NCBI GenBank assembly: GCA_963811705.1
Contig: CAWESL010000002.1
Location: forward strand, 1 to 64,000
Direction: 5' to 3'
Origin: DATJPR01 sp963811705
GTDB lineage: Bacteria > Bacteroidota > Ignavibacteria > UBA10030 > UBA6906
Length of the DNA: 64,000 nucleotides
Shown in pieces: positions 34,090 through 42,872 of this stretch. The notes below the pieces were generated by a model that saw nothing but the letters and a program-made list of their open reading frames with translations, was not told the origin of the DNA and made no database searches. A program made the position numbers and the translations under genes. The first letter of the stretch is position 1. Each line of letters opens with the position of its first letter.

Positions 34090-35106
34090 TTATGCTTGAA
34101 GTCCGAGCTCTTCCGGGAGCCCGAACATGATATTCATGTTTTGCACCGCCTGGCCGGCAGCGCCTTTCACAAGATTGTCGATCACCGACATGATGATCAG
34201 TTGATTGGTCCGCTTTTGCACCGAGAGTCCGATATCACAGTAATTGGTCCGGGTCACCGACGCGATCTGCGGAACATCGCTCCTGATCCGCACGAACGGC
34301 GCATCCGCATAGAAGGTGCGGTAGCGTTGCACCACCTCATCCTGGGAGACCGGGCCCTGGAGGGTGGCGTGAATCGTGGTATAGATTCCCCGCGTGATCG
34401 GGAGAAGGTGCGGGACGAATGAAACGCAGACATTGGTTCCGGTTGCAGCGGAAAGGACCGATTCGATTTCAGGGGTATGCTGGTGCGTCCCGACCCTGTA
34501 CGCCTTCATGTTCTCATTCACTTCCGTGAAGCTGAAGTCCGCGGTTGCTTTCCGCCCCGCGCCGGAAGTCCCGGAGGCGGAAGTGATGACGATCCCGTGA
34601 TCCTGGACCATGCCGTGCGCCAATGCCGGGAGCAGACCGAGGATGGCGCTCGTCGCATAGCAGCCGGGGTTGGAGACGAGGGCCGCCTTTGCGATCGCGT
34701 CCCGGTGAATCTCCGGAAGTCCGTACACCGCCGAAGACAGCAGGGACGCTGCGGTGTGGGGCTGGTTGTAATAGTGCTGATAGGCATCGGTGGACTGAAG
34801 GCGGAAGTCCCCGCCCAGGTCGATGACCCGCGCGCGCTGATCCAGGAGCGACGGCACCACCTTCATCCCCTCCCCGGACGGCAGGGCGACAAACACCACG
34901 TCAAGGCCTGCAAAGCGGGACGGCAAAAAGTCTCCGAGAACGATTTCCGTTCGCCCCGCCAACGCCGGCGCCAGCGCATCAAGGCGCAGGCCCGCCGACG
35001 TGGACGCCGATGCCGCGGCGATGCCGACGTCTTCGCGTCGCAGCAAGAGCCGCACGGTTTCCAGACCGCTGTAGCCGGATGCCCCGACAATTCCTGCTCG
35101 TATCAC
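34090..35106 (-). CDS. argC: N-acetyl-gamma-glutamyl-phosphate reductase
   Basis: 338 residues from GTG 35106, chosen because AAGGAAC precedes it and the conserved Rossmann start IRAGIVGASGYSG follows directly; a TTG at 35145 would add 13 odd residues and intrude on the operator region. The catalytic Cys is in VSNPGCYATSAILGL and a His in RVGTHQHTPEI. First gene of argC-J-B-R-G-H. Confidence 0.95.
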   Translation of the reverse strand: MIRAGIVGASGYSGLETVRLLLRREDVGIAAASASTSAGLRLDALAPALAGRTEIVLGDFLPSRFAGLDVVFVALPSGEGMKVVPSLLDQRARVIDLGGDFRLQSTDAYQHYYNQPHTAASLLSSAVYGLPEIHRDAIAKAALVSNPGCYATSAILGLLPALAHGMVQDHGIVITSASGTSGAGRKATADFSFTEVNENMKAYRVGTHQHTPEIESVLSAATGTNVCVSFVPHLLPITRGIYTTIHATLQGPVSQDEVVQRYRTFYADAPFVRIRSDVPQIASVTRTNYCDIGLSVQKRTNQLIIMSVIDNLVKGAAGQAVQNMNIMFGLPEELGLQA

Positions 35107-35150
35107 GTCACGTTCCTTATGCAACACGCCATTTGCTGTCGCCAAGCGAC

Positions 35151-35186
35151 TTGCATAATTATACAGAAAGATGTATAATTATGCAA
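35151..35186. promoter_or_regulatory. Symmetric divergent argC/argD promoter with two ARG boxes
   Basis: TTGCATAATTATACA (35151-35165) and TGTATAATTATGCAA (35172-35186) are exact inverted repeats around a 6-bp spacer. Each arm contains a TGNAT-AATT-ATNCA core resembling the ArgR ARG box; the two centres are 20 bp apart, close to the 21 bp of E. coli tandem boxes. Each arm also carries a TATAAT, and paired with the TTGCAT of the other arm at 17 bp they make two face-to-face promoters: for argD (TTGCAT 35151, TATAAT 35174) and for argC (mirror image). ArgR bound here would block both. Confidence 0.85.
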
Positions 35187-35208
35187 CTGTCGAATGCACT
35201 TTTTTTCA

Positions 35209-35225
35209 CGCGCCATGATGGCGCG
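35209..35225 (+). other. Hairpin in the argD leader
   Basis: CGCGCC (35209-35214), loop ATGAT, GGCGCG (35220-35225), preceded by a run of T. It lies between the predicted transcription start and the argD ribosome binding site GGAGAGG at 35232-35238. Possible stabiliser or attenuator; no leader peptide is seen. Confidence 0.35.
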
Positions 35226-35243
35226 CAATCCGGAGAGGACCCC

Positions 35244-36419
35244 ATGAGCCTGCACGACCGCGATGAACGCTCCCTGTTTCATACCTACAAACGTTTGCCG
35301 CTCGAAGTCGCGCGTGGCGAAGGAGCCTACCTGTTTACGGCCGACGGCAGGAAGTACCTGGATATGTTCTCCGGACTTGCGGTGAATGCGCTCGGCTACG
35401 CCCATCCGGCCGTGGTCCGGGCGATCACGGAGCAAGCCGGCCGCTATACGCATCTTTCCAACTACTATCTGCAGGAGTCACAGATCCTTCTTGCGGAAAT
35501 CCTCACACATGCCGCCGGTTATGATCGGGTCTTCCTCTCGAACAGCGGCACCGAGGCGATCGAGGGGATGATGAAACTCGCGCGCCGGTGGGGCAGCACG
35601 CGAGGAAAGAGCGAAATCATCGCGATGTCGAATGCCTTTCACGGCCGGACGCTCGGCGCACTTTCGCTCATGGACCGGCCGAAATACCGCGACGGGTTCG
35701 GACCGTTCCTCGATCACTGCAGGATTGCCACGTTCAATGATCCCGGCGCGCTCTACGAGTCCGTCAGCAGTGCAACTGCCGCTGTCGTGCTGGAGTTCAT
35801 TCAAGGGGAAGGCGGCATTCGACCTGTCTCAACGGAATTCGTCAAGACGATTGAAGAGCTTCGCCGCAAATTCGGGTTTCTCCTCGTCGCGGACGAGATT
35901 CAGGCAGGGATCGGCCGGACGGGGAAGTTCTTTTCGTTCCAGCACTTCAACGTCCAGCCAGACATCGTCGTCGTCGCCAAACCGATCGGTGGCGGACTTC
36001 CTTTGGGCGGCATTCTCGCGAACGAGCCGCTCGCGGCAATCCTTGAACCCGGCATGCATGGAACCACATTCGGCGGGAACCCGGTGGCTTGCGCCGCGGG
36101 CGTCGCGGTCCTGACGGAAATTGAAAACGGCAAGCTGATGGATCGTGCCGCGGCAATGGGGAACCTTCTCCTGGATGGTCTGCGCCGACTTGCCGCGACC
36201 CATTCCGGCATCGTTCGGGAAGTGCGGGGAATCGGGCTGATGGTGGGCGCCGAACTGGACCGGGACGCTGACCCGGTTGTCGCTGCCATGCGCGAACGCG
36301 GTGTGCTGATTAATGGCACCGACAGGACTGTTCTTCGTTTTCTCCCGCCGTTGATCGTCACGGCAGAACAGGTCTCGCAAACGGTGTCGACGCTCGGAGA
36401 GATCCTGGGTTCGTTGTAG
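35244..36419 (+). CDS. argD: Acetylornithine aminotransferase
   Basis: 391 residues from ATG 35244 with GGAGAGG six nt upstream; the open frame back to 35010 crosses the promoter. It is a PLP class-III aminotransferase making N-acetylornithine from the semialdehyde. Motifs: FLSNSGTEAIEGMMKLAR, NAFHGRTLGALS, EFIQGEGGI, LLVADEIQAGIGRTG and the PLP lysine in VVVAKPIGGGLPLGG. Divergent from argC and probably repressed with it. Confidence 0.95.
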   Translation: MSLHDRDERSLFHTYKRLPLEVARGEGAYLFTADGRKYLDMFSGLAVNALGYAHPAVVRAITEQAGRYTHLSNYYLQESQILLAEILTHAAGYDRVFLSNSGTEAIEGMMKLARRWGSTRGKSEIIAMSNAFHGRTLGALSLMDRPKYRDGFGPFLDHCRIATFNDPGALYESVSSATAAVVLEFIQGEGGIRPVSTEFVKTIEELRRKFGFLLVADEIQAGIGRTGKFFSFQHFNVQPDIVVVAKPIGGGLPLGGILANEPLAAILEPGMHGTTFGGNPVACAAGVAVLTEIENGKLMDRAAAMGNLLLDGLRRLAATHSGIVREVRGIGLMVGAELDRDADPVVAAMRERGVLINGTDRTVLRFLPPLIVTAEQVSQTVSTLGEILGSL

Positions 36420-36567
36420 ACCTTCACCGCAGACTGTCGGGTGCGTCCTCACCGGAGTGGTCTTCTCTTTTCTGATAACTCTCTTTCTGCCTCTGCAAAC
36501 CATCTCTCATCCGCACGAGCGGTGGTGGCCAAATCGCGACGCATTTTGACATTTCGTCGTAGTTTGG

Positions 36568-36583
36568 TGGCACGTGGTTTGCA
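36568..36583 (+). promoter_or_regulatory. Sigma-54 promoter upstream of nfnAB
   Basis: TGGCACG (36568-36574), four bases, TTGC (36579-36582) followed by A: a full match to the -24/-12 consensus TGGCACG-N4-TTGCW. GG and GC are exactly 10 bp apart. Predicted start near 36594, 43 nt before the ATG at 36637. The 150 bp upstream has no obvious gene and could hold an enhancer site for an activator, which I cannot identify. Confidence 0.8.
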
Positions 36584-36636
36584 AGCTTATGTGTGATAAA
36601 TTTCAACACTACTGCTGGAGAGCCCGAAAGGACCTC

Positions 36637-37488
36637 ATGTACCCGATCCTTGAAACCACCGATCTCGCACCGACGATAAAGAAGTTTGTCATCCACGCCC
36701 CGTTCGTGGCCCGCAAGCGAAAGGCCGGGAACTTCGTCATGATCCGCGTTGAAAAAGGGGGCGAGCGCATCCCCCTCACTCTTGCGGCGAGCGACCCCGA
36801 ACGTGGGACGATCACCCTGATCGTCCAGGCCATCGGGAAGACGACGAAACTCCTGAGCACGAAGAAGGCGGGAGACGCCTTGATGGACGTCGTGGGCCCT
36901 CTCGGGACACCAACCCCCATCGAGAAGCACGGTTTGACAGTCTGCATCGGAGGCGGAGTGGGAACAGCGGAGCTCCTCCCCATCGCGCGCGCATTAAACG
37001 ACGCCGGGAATACCGTCGTGAGTATCGTCGGCGCACGCTCCCATGATCTGGTGATTCTCGAAGAAGAAATGCGTGACTGTTCCCATGCGCTTTACATTAC
37101 GACCGACGACGGGACGTACGGAAGAAAAGGGTTCGTGACGGATCAGCTCCAGGATCTCCTCAACGGCGCCGAAAAGGTTCAGGCCGTCTATGCCATCGGC
37201 CCCCTCCCGATGATGAAGGCGGTATGCGCAGTCACCCGGCCGTCTGGCACGCGAACGTTCGTGAGCTTGAATACCATCATGGTCGACGGGACGGGTATGT
37301 GCGGCGGGTGCAGAGTGACAATAGGCGGCCAGATGAAATTTGCATGCGTCGATGGCCCGGAATTCGACGGACACCTCGTCGATTTCGATGAATTGATGAT
37401 GCGCAACAGAACATACATCGACATGGAACGGATCGCCGACGAGCGATTTCATCAATGTCGGCTCACCGGGGAGGTGCGGAACTCATGA
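36637..37488 (+). CDS. nfnA: NfnA-type ferredoxin:NADP+ oxidoreductase alpha subunit (sulfide dehydrogenase B-like)
   Basis: 283 residues from ATG 36637 with GAAAGGAC just upstream; the longer frame starts inside the promoter. It is a ferredoxin-reductase-type flavoprotein: an FAD domain with ERIPLTLAASDPERG, an NAD-binding part with VCIGGGVGTAELLPIARAL, and a C-terminal Cys cluster in DGTGMCGGCRV and KFACVDGPEFDGHLVDFD that holds a [2Fe-2S] centre. With NfnB it forms the NADH-dependent ferredoxin:NADP+ transhydrogenase, an electron-bifurcating enzyme. The alternative is the related SudAB sulfide dehydrogenase. Confidence 0.88.
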   Translation: MYPILETTDLAPTIKKFVIHAPFVARKRKAGNFVMIRVEKGGERIPLTLAASDPERGTITLIVQAIGKTTKLLSTKKAGDALMDVVGPLGTPTPIEKHGLTVCIGGGVGTAELLPIARALNDAGNTVVSIVGARSHDLVILEEEMRDCSHALYITTDDGTYGRKGFVTDQLQDLLNGAEKVQAVYAIGPLPMMKAVCAVTRPSGTRTFVSLNTIMVDGTGMCGGCRVTIGGQMKFACVDGPEFDGHLVDFDELMMRNRTYIDMERIADERFHQCRLTGEVRNS

Positions 37489-38936
37489 CACGGCTGAACC
37501 CTCTCAAACCGTCGGAACGAATGAAGATCAAGCGGCAGGAAGCGTCCGAACAGGAGCCGGCAGTCCGCGCCACGAATTTCCTGGAAGTGTCGTTCGGGTT
37601 CGATGAGGAACGCTCGCTCGTCGAAGCATCGCGCTGCCTTGAATGCAAGGAACCGCTCTGCATCGATGGATGTCCGGTGGGGATCGATATCCGGAGTTTT
37701 ATCCAGGCGGTCCTGGCGCACGACTTCGACGGTGCGGTGAAGAAGATCCGCGAAGCGAACTATCTTCCGGCGATCTGTGGGCGCGTCTGCCCACAGGAAT
37801 CGCAATGCGAATCGCTCTGCGTGCTGGGCAAAAAACTGACCCCGGTCGCCATCGGGAAGCTGGAACGCTTTGTCGCGGATTACGAATCAAGCCATTCGCT
37901 GTTCCAGACCCCGCATATCGCGGAGCGTCGCAGGGAGAAAGTCGCCGTCGTCGGTTCCGGTCCGGCGGGACTGACGTGCGCTGCGGAGCTTGCGCAAAAG
38001 GGTTACGGCGTGACGGTGTTCGAAGCACTCCATGCGCTCGGTGGAGTTCTCCGGTACGGGATCCCCGAATTCCGTCTCCCCAAGGAAATCCTCGATCTCG
38101 AGACCGATCGGATCAAATCGCTTGGCGTCGAAATCTACACGAACTTCGTGGTTGGCCGCACCGCCACCGTCGACGAGCTCTTCGATGAATGGGGCTTCTC
38201 GGCCGTCTTTCTCGCGACCGGGGCCGGTACGCCGACCTTCATGGGCATCCCCGGCGAGAACCTCAGCGGCGTCTACTCTGCAAACGAATTCCTCACTCGC
38301 GTCAATCTGATGGGAGCCTATCAATTCCCGGACGCCGACACCCCGGTGAAGCTCGGCAAGCACGTCGCCGTAATCGGCGGGGGAAACACGGCAATGGACG
38401 CCGTCCGCACGTCGCGACGGCTGGGCGCGTCGGACGCGTACCTGATCTATCGTCGCTCCCGTGAGGAAATGCCTGCTCGTGAAGAGGAAATCCATCACGC
38501 CGAGCAGGAAGGAGTGAAGTTTGTCCTCCTGACAAACCCGATTCGCATCCTCGGCAGCGCGTCCAATTGGGTCACCGGAATCGTCTGCCAGAAGATGACG
38601 CTCGGCGAACCCGACGAATCCGGTCGCAGGAAGCCCGTCCCCCTCGAAGGATCGGACTTCACGCTCGAAGTTGAAACTGTCATTGAGGCCATCGGTCAAA
38701 AACCGAACCCGATTGTCCAGTCAACGACGCCGGGATTGACAACGGGAAAGCGCGGGGTGGTATCGGTCAACGATCAGCAGAAGACATCCCGTCCGGGAGT
38801 TTTCGCCGGGGGCGATCTCGCGCGCGGTGGAGCAACCGTCATCCTCGCGATGCGGGATGGAAAACGGGCAGCTGAAGAAATTGCAACCTACTTGCTCGGC
38901 GCAAACGGGAACGATCTGAGCACAGTAAATCGTTAG
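37485..38936 (+). CDS. nfnB: NfnB-type NADPH-dependent oxidoreductase (glutamate-synthase small-subunit-like)
   Basis: 483 residues from ATG 37485, which overlaps the nfnA stop (ATGA). Two N-terminal Cys groups (CLECKEPLCIDGCPVGIDI; CGRVCPQESQCESLC) bind [4Fe-4S] clusters; FAD binding follows in VAVVGSGPAGLTCAAEL, NADPH binding in HVAVIGGGNTAMDAVRTS, and the end has FAGGDLARGGATVILAMRDG. The same fold occurs in GltD, but the partner gene and absence of gltB favour NfnB. Confidence 0.9.
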   Translation: MTRLNPLKPSERMKIKRQEASEQEPAVRATNFLEVSFGFDEERSLVEASRCLECKEPLCIDGCPVGIDIRSFIQAVLAHDFDGAVKKIREANYLPAICGRVCPQESQCESLCVLGKKLTPVAIGKLERFVADYESSHSLFQTPHIAERRREKVAVVGSGPAGLTCAAELAQKGYGVTVFEALHALGGVLRYGIPEFRLPKEILDLETDRIKSLGVEIYTNFVVGRTATVDELFDEWGFSAVFLATGAGTPTFMGIPGENLSGVYSANEFLTRVNLMGAYQFPDADTPVKLGKHVAVIGGGNTAMDAVRTSRRLGASDAYLIYRRSREEMPAREEEIHHAEQEGVKFVLLTNPIRILGSASNWVTGIVCQKMTLGEPDESGRRKPVPLEGSDFTLEVETVIEAIGQKPNPIVQSTTPGLTTGKRGVVSVNDQQKTSRPGVFAGGDLARGGATVILAMRDGKRAAEEIATYLLGANGNDLSTVNR

Positions 38937-39010
38937 GCAGGAGGAAGGACGCTCCAGACCAAACGGACTGCCTTCCGTCTTGACGCCAAGGGACATTGCC
39001 CTGCCGGCTC

Positions 39011-39997
39011 TTACTCCCCGTGTTCCACAATTGTCGTTTCCCCCTTTGATCCCAAAAGGATCACGTTCCCCCCGTCCATCCAGACATCCGTCCAGCGGTA
39101 CCCCGAGCTGTTTTCCGGGGAAAACGCATACCATTCCACTCCGTTGAAGTGAAATACAGAGTTCCCGACGGCAATGATATTGTTGGCATCCTGGAGGTAC
39201 ATCCCGGCGAGCGTGTCGGTGGTGATTTGTTGCTGCCACTGGAAGATGTTCAGGAAAAAGAGTCCCGGACCGAGGGAATACAGACGGGAAAGTCTCGCAT
39301 AAAGTCGTGTCCCGAACTGTTGTTTGAGGCCGATGTTCGGCGGCGGGATGGAGTCAACCCTGGACCAGACTGCGCCATTGAAGTTGTAAAGATAGTAGCG
39401 ATAATCGAACGGGGATGCGATGGTCGTCCGGCGCGCGACAGCAAACACATCGAACGGAGCGATTTCAGCGATCGACTCGATCGAAAGGCCGTCGCCGAGG
39501 AGGTAGACTTGCCATTGAAACAGGGTGGCATGAAGAATCACGCCGTGTTCGCCGCCGCACCAGACGTCGATGTCCGATAAGGCGTTGACCGTGAGAAGCG
39601 GAGGAGCAGGGGGATGTGAGACCGGCACCCAGCCGGCCCCGGTATTCCGGAGAATGAGCGCGGAATCCCCGCTCCCGCCGACTGCCCACAGGTCGAACTG
39701 GCCCGCGGTGGTGATATCGTGCAGAATGGACGGCGCATCGAACCGATTCGCAATCCGCCATTGCGTACCGTCGAACCTGAGGATGATGGCGCCCGAGTCG
39801 GCTGTTGTTCCAACAGCATAGAGGGCGTTCTTTGCCTGTCCGTCAAGCGTGGTGATGTGAAGCGGGGAACCGTTGTCCGTCAGCGTATCGCGGGTCCAGC
39901 GAAGATCCCCGAGGTCGCGTGGGCGGGAATCGGGAAAAGTGCGGATTGGATCGTCGCAGGAAAAGAGCAACAGCGGGATGACGCCGGCGCACAGCAT
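39011..39997 (-). CDS. Lipoprotein with propeller-like repeats, last gene of the motility operon
   Basis: 328 residues from ATG 39997, which gives a lipoprotein signal (MLCAGVIPLLLFSC, acylated Cys at residue 14); the longer frame overlaps the previous gene. The mature part has repeated strands such as ALYAVGTTADSGAIILRFDGTQWRI, DLWAVGGSGDSALILRNTG and IDVWCGGEHGVILHA, the style of a small WD/Kelch-type propeller. Function unknown. It follows the response-regulator gene by 10 nt, but may only be a passenger. Confidence 0.65.
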   Translation of the reverse strand: MLCAGVIPLLLFSCDDPIRTFPDSRPRDLGDLRWTRDTLTDNGSPLHITTLDGQAKNALYAVGTTADSGAIILRFDGTQWRIANRFDAPSILHDITTAGQFDLWAVGGSGDSALILRNTGAGWVPVSHPPAPPLLTVNALSDIDVWCGGEHGVILHATLFQWQVYLLGDGLSIESIAEIAPFDVFAVARRTTIASPFDYRYYLYNFNGAVWSRVDSIPPPNIGLKQQFGTRLYARLSRLYSLGPGLFFLNIFQWQQQITTDTLAGMYLQDANNIIAVGNSVFHFNGVEWYAFSPENSSGYRWTDVWMDGGNVILLGSKGETTIVEHGE

Positions 39998-40007
39998 GCA
40001 CGCCAAA

Positions 40008-41198
40008 TTACGCGGTGCTGTAAACGTAAATCCCGCTGAGAATAGGATCCTTCTGATGATGCGTCTGGATCCAGTTGATATGCGACTGAGTGAGCTTCGT
40101 GTCACGGGGAAGAAGTTTGACCCCTTTCGCGGTGCAGATATCGGCCGCGGTCACCATACCCTCTTCGATACTGCCAATCGCCACCTGCTTCTTCCCCTGC
40201 ATCCATGCAGGGTCCGACAAGGTCGTAATATAATCAATCGCCCCCTGAACGACAAAAGGATCGAGCGTTGTTCCTCGCTGGCGGTCCAATTCCTCGCAAA
40301 TCTGGGTCGGGGTCGCGTCAAGCGGCAATTGTTCCATGACATTGACCACCCTGAGGATTCGGGATCCCAGGGAGATTTGTTTTCCCCGCAGGTGATCAGG
40401 GTTCCCCGTGCCGTCGAAGTTTTCGAGCTGGTGCTGGATCAGCGCAGCCACATCGCCCAGTTGCGGAATCCTCGAGACGAGCATATGACCGTACGACGGG
40501 AACTGCGAGAGTGTCTCCTTCTGTTCGCCGCTCAATTGGACGAGCTCGTGTCCCAGGACGTCGTCCGGCATGACGATCTTTCCGATTTCATGAATCCGGG
40601 CGGCGAGCATGAGGGCGTGCAGTGACTCCTTCTCCATCTCCAGTTTCTCACCGAGCCATTGCGCCAGCGTGCGCGAGCGTTCCGCCCGGAGGGCGGCATC
40701 CGGAACGCGGAGTTCGATGATGTGCGTGATCAGATGCATGATCCCGCCCATGCTTTCGTTGAGCGCCGCATTCAGCTCCTCAAGGCGTTCCTTGTCGTTC
40801 TTGAGCTGATCGCCGAGGCGCTTGATCCGGAGCAGAGCGCGCACCCGTGAATGCAGCTCCTCGGGGTTGAATGGCTTGGTGATGTAATCATCCGCCCCGA
40901 GGTCCAGGCCCTTCACGATGCTCTCGATTTCCGCCGAGGCGGTGAGCAACATGACCATGGAACCCGAAAGAGCGGGATGCGACTTGACCCAGCTGCAGAA
41001 ATCGAATCCGTCCCGGCCCGGCATGTAGCGGTCCGTGATGATGAGGTCCGGCACATTCCGTTCCGCGACGACCATGGCGTCTGCAACGTTCGTGGCGGTG
41101 ACCACCCGGTATCCGCCGTCCATCTGGAGAACATTCGCGAGGACAAGAAGCGATGCAGGGTCGTCATCCACTGCAAGAATCAATGATGGAGAAGCCAT
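40008..41198 (-). CDS. Response regulator with degenerate HD-GYP domain
   Basis: 396 residues. An intact CheY-like receiver occupies residues 5-120 (DDD at 11-13, phospho-acceptor D56 in TDRYMP, K108 in ITKPF). A coiled linker leads to an HD-GYP-like domain at about 190-340. Its key residues have changed: HD is H203-E204 (RIHEIGKIVMPD), the HHE triad reads Q257-L258-E259, and GYP is GNP (GTGNP). HD-GYP domains normally hydrolyse cyclic-di-GMP with a two- or three-metal site. Here the site looks inactive, so it may bind rather than cut the messenger. Confidence 0.85.
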   Translation of the reverse strand: MASPSLILAVDDDPASLLVLANVLQMDGGYRVVTATNVADAMVVAERNVPDLIITDRYMPGRDGFDFCSWVKSHPALSGSMVMLLTASAEIESIVKGLDLGADDYITKPFNPEELHSRVRALLRIKRLGDQLKNDKERLEELNAALNESMGGIMHLITHIIELRVPDAALRAERSRTLAQWLGEKLEMEKESLHALMLAARIHEIGKIVMPDDVLGHELVQLSGEQKETLSQFPSYGHMLVSRIPQLGDVAALIQHQLENFDGTGNPDHLRGKQISLGSRILRVVNVMEQLPLDATPTQICEELDRQRGTTLDPFVVQGAIDYITTLSDPAWMQGKKQVAIGSIEEGMVTAADICTAKGVKLLPRDTKLTQSHINWIQTHHQKDPILSGIYVYSTA

Positions 41199-41202
41199 GG
41201 CC

Positions 41203-41967
41203 TTACCCCGGACTCCTGAATTTTACGAGGACGCTGATGCGCCTGTTCGTGATATCAAAGGGATCCTGCTTGTTGCGCAGTCTGGTATCCGCATACCCGC
41301 GGACTTCATCCACCTGCGACTGCCGCACGCCGTTGGAAACCAGGATTCTGCGGGCGCTGTTCGCCCGATCTGCGCTCAACTCGAAATTGGAATATCCATC
41401 GGCCCGGGCGTACTGGCGGCTATCCGTATGGCCTTCAACGACGAGCTTGTTCGGAAGAGAATCCACTTCGTGGGCGATAATGCCGAGGACTTCCGCTGCT
41501 TCGGGCTTGATGGTCGACGTGCCGACATCAAAGAAGTAGGAGTTCGATTCCTCAATCATTTCGATGCGCAGTCCTTCGTCCACGATTTCGAAACGGACCT
41601 GCGATGCCAGGGTCTGGAGGTCCGGTTTCTTCGCGATCTCCTTCAGGATCTCCTCCCCAAGCCGTTTGAACGCTTCCTGTTGTTTGACCAGGTCGGACAT
41701 TCCGGCGTTCTCGATCGCACCCTGGCCACCGTTGAGAGCTCCTGATGCGCCGTGCGATGACGTAAATGCCCCCGGGTCCTGAAAATAGCCGGCGACGGAT
41801 TCTTTGACCGCCTTGCTCTGGCCAACGATCCAGAGGACGATAAAGAGGGCCATCATGGCCGTCACAAAATCCGCATAGGCCACCTTCCACGCGCCGCCGT
41901 GATGCCCGCCGTGGCCTCCCTTCTTCTTTACAATCCGAATCGGTACGTCTTCCGTGTTGACTTCCAT
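41203..41967 (-). CDS. motB: Flagellar stator protein MotB (first pair)
   Basis: 254 residues. One N-terminal helix, GAWKVAYADFVTAMMALFIVLWIV, contains the ion-carrying D33, then a plug/linker and an OmpA-type peptidoglycan-binding domain (LVVEGHTDSRQY, SADRANSARRIL, VRGYADTRLR, NRRISVLV). It resembles the E. coli/LafU type. It anchors the stator to the cell wall. Nine nucleotides after motA. Confidence 0.93.
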   Translation of the reverse strand: MEVNTEDVPIRIVKKKGGHGGHHGGAWKVAYADFVTAMMALFIVLWIVGQSKAVKESVAGYFQDPGAFTSSHGASGALNGGQGAIENAGMSDLVKQQEAFKRLGEEILKEIAKKPDLQTLASQVRFEIVDEGLRIEMIEESNSYFFDVGTSTIKPEAAEVLGIIAHEVDSLPNKLVVEGHTDSRQYARADGYSNFELSADRANSARRILVSNGVRQSQVDEVRGYADTRLRNKQDPFDITNRRISVLVKFRSPG

Positions 41968-41977
41968 GGGTATCCGC

Positions 41978-42838
41978 CTATCCGGCCTTCACCGCTTTGA
42001 TGGCTTTCTCCACTTCTTCGAAGCTGGGGCGGACACTGCTGAAGATGACTCTCCGCGCGAACTCTACGACGACGGTCGGCGCGTTGCCCTTGGCATACGA
42101 CACAACTCCCGCCTTGATGCACTCGAGATAGCGCGCCTGAGCGATGTTCAACAATTCCAGGTTGGTGGCGATCGGCTGGACGAAACCGTAGGAGAGCAGA
42201 ACCCCCAGGAACGTCCCGACCAGCGCCGCAGCGACCTTTTCGCCGATGACTTCCGGCGGACCGTTGATGGCGCCCATGGTGATGACGATGCCGAGCACTG
42301 CGGCAACAATCCCCAATCCGGGCAACGCGTCGCCGAGTTTCTGAACGAGGCTGGGCGGCGTCGCCGCTTCTTCATGATGGGTATCGATGTCGGCATCCAT
42401 CATGGATTCGATATCGTAGGGCGGGATCCCGCCGCCAAGCAGCAGCTTCATCGTATCGCAAAAGAAGTCCAGGGCATGGTGATTCTTCACGAGAAACGGA
42501 TTCTTGCTGAAGATGGCGCTGCCTGCCGGGTTGCCGATGTGCTGCTCGATATTGATCAGCCCTTCCCGTTTTGCGAGATTGAACAGCTCGAACTGCGTCT
42601 GGATCAGTTTCAAATACTGGTCTTTCGTGTACGGGTCGCCTTTCATGACCCCGCCGATACTCCCGATCAGTCGCTTCAGCTGCGGAAGCGGCGTCCCGAT
42701 GAGCACCGATCCGATGGCGGCACCGCCGATGATCAAAAACTCGGCGTACTGAAGAAGAACCGGGAGCGGCCCGCCGTGAAGGACGAATCCTCCCAGCACA
42801 CCGATCACGACCACAGCAATGCCAATAATGACGAACAT
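41978..42838 (-). CDS. motA: Flagellar stator protein MotA (first pair)
   Basis: 286 residues with four membrane helices (VIIGIAVVVIGVLGGFVL; AEFLIIGGAAIGSVLIG; LGIVAAVLGIVITMGAI; VGTFLGVLLSYGFVQPIA). The cytoplasmic loop between helices 2 and 3 carries basic and acidic residues that contact FliG. The long E. coli-like type, matching the MotB next to it. Confidence 0.93.
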   Translation of the reverse strand: MFVIIGIAVVVIGVLGGFVLHGGPLPVLLQYAEFLIIGGAAIGSVLIGTPLPQLKRLIGSIGGVMKGDPYTKDQYLKLIQTQFELFNLAKREGLINIEQHIGNPAGSAIFSKNPFLVKNHHALDFFCDTMKLLLGGGIPPYDIESMMDADIDTHHEEAATPPSLVQKLGDALPGLGIVAAVLGIVITMGAINGPPEVIGEKVAAALVGTFLGVLLSYGFVQPIATNLELLNIAQARYLECIKAGVVSYAKGNAPTVVVEFARRVIFSSVRPSFEEVEKAIKAVKAG

Positions 42839-42872
42839 GGTTCCCTTATCCAGAGAAAAGTGAACGGGTAAA

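Noticed and set aside
37485..38936. Glutamate synthase small subunit GltD
   Set aside because: No gltB nearby; the overlapping partner is an NfnA-type ferredoxin reductase.
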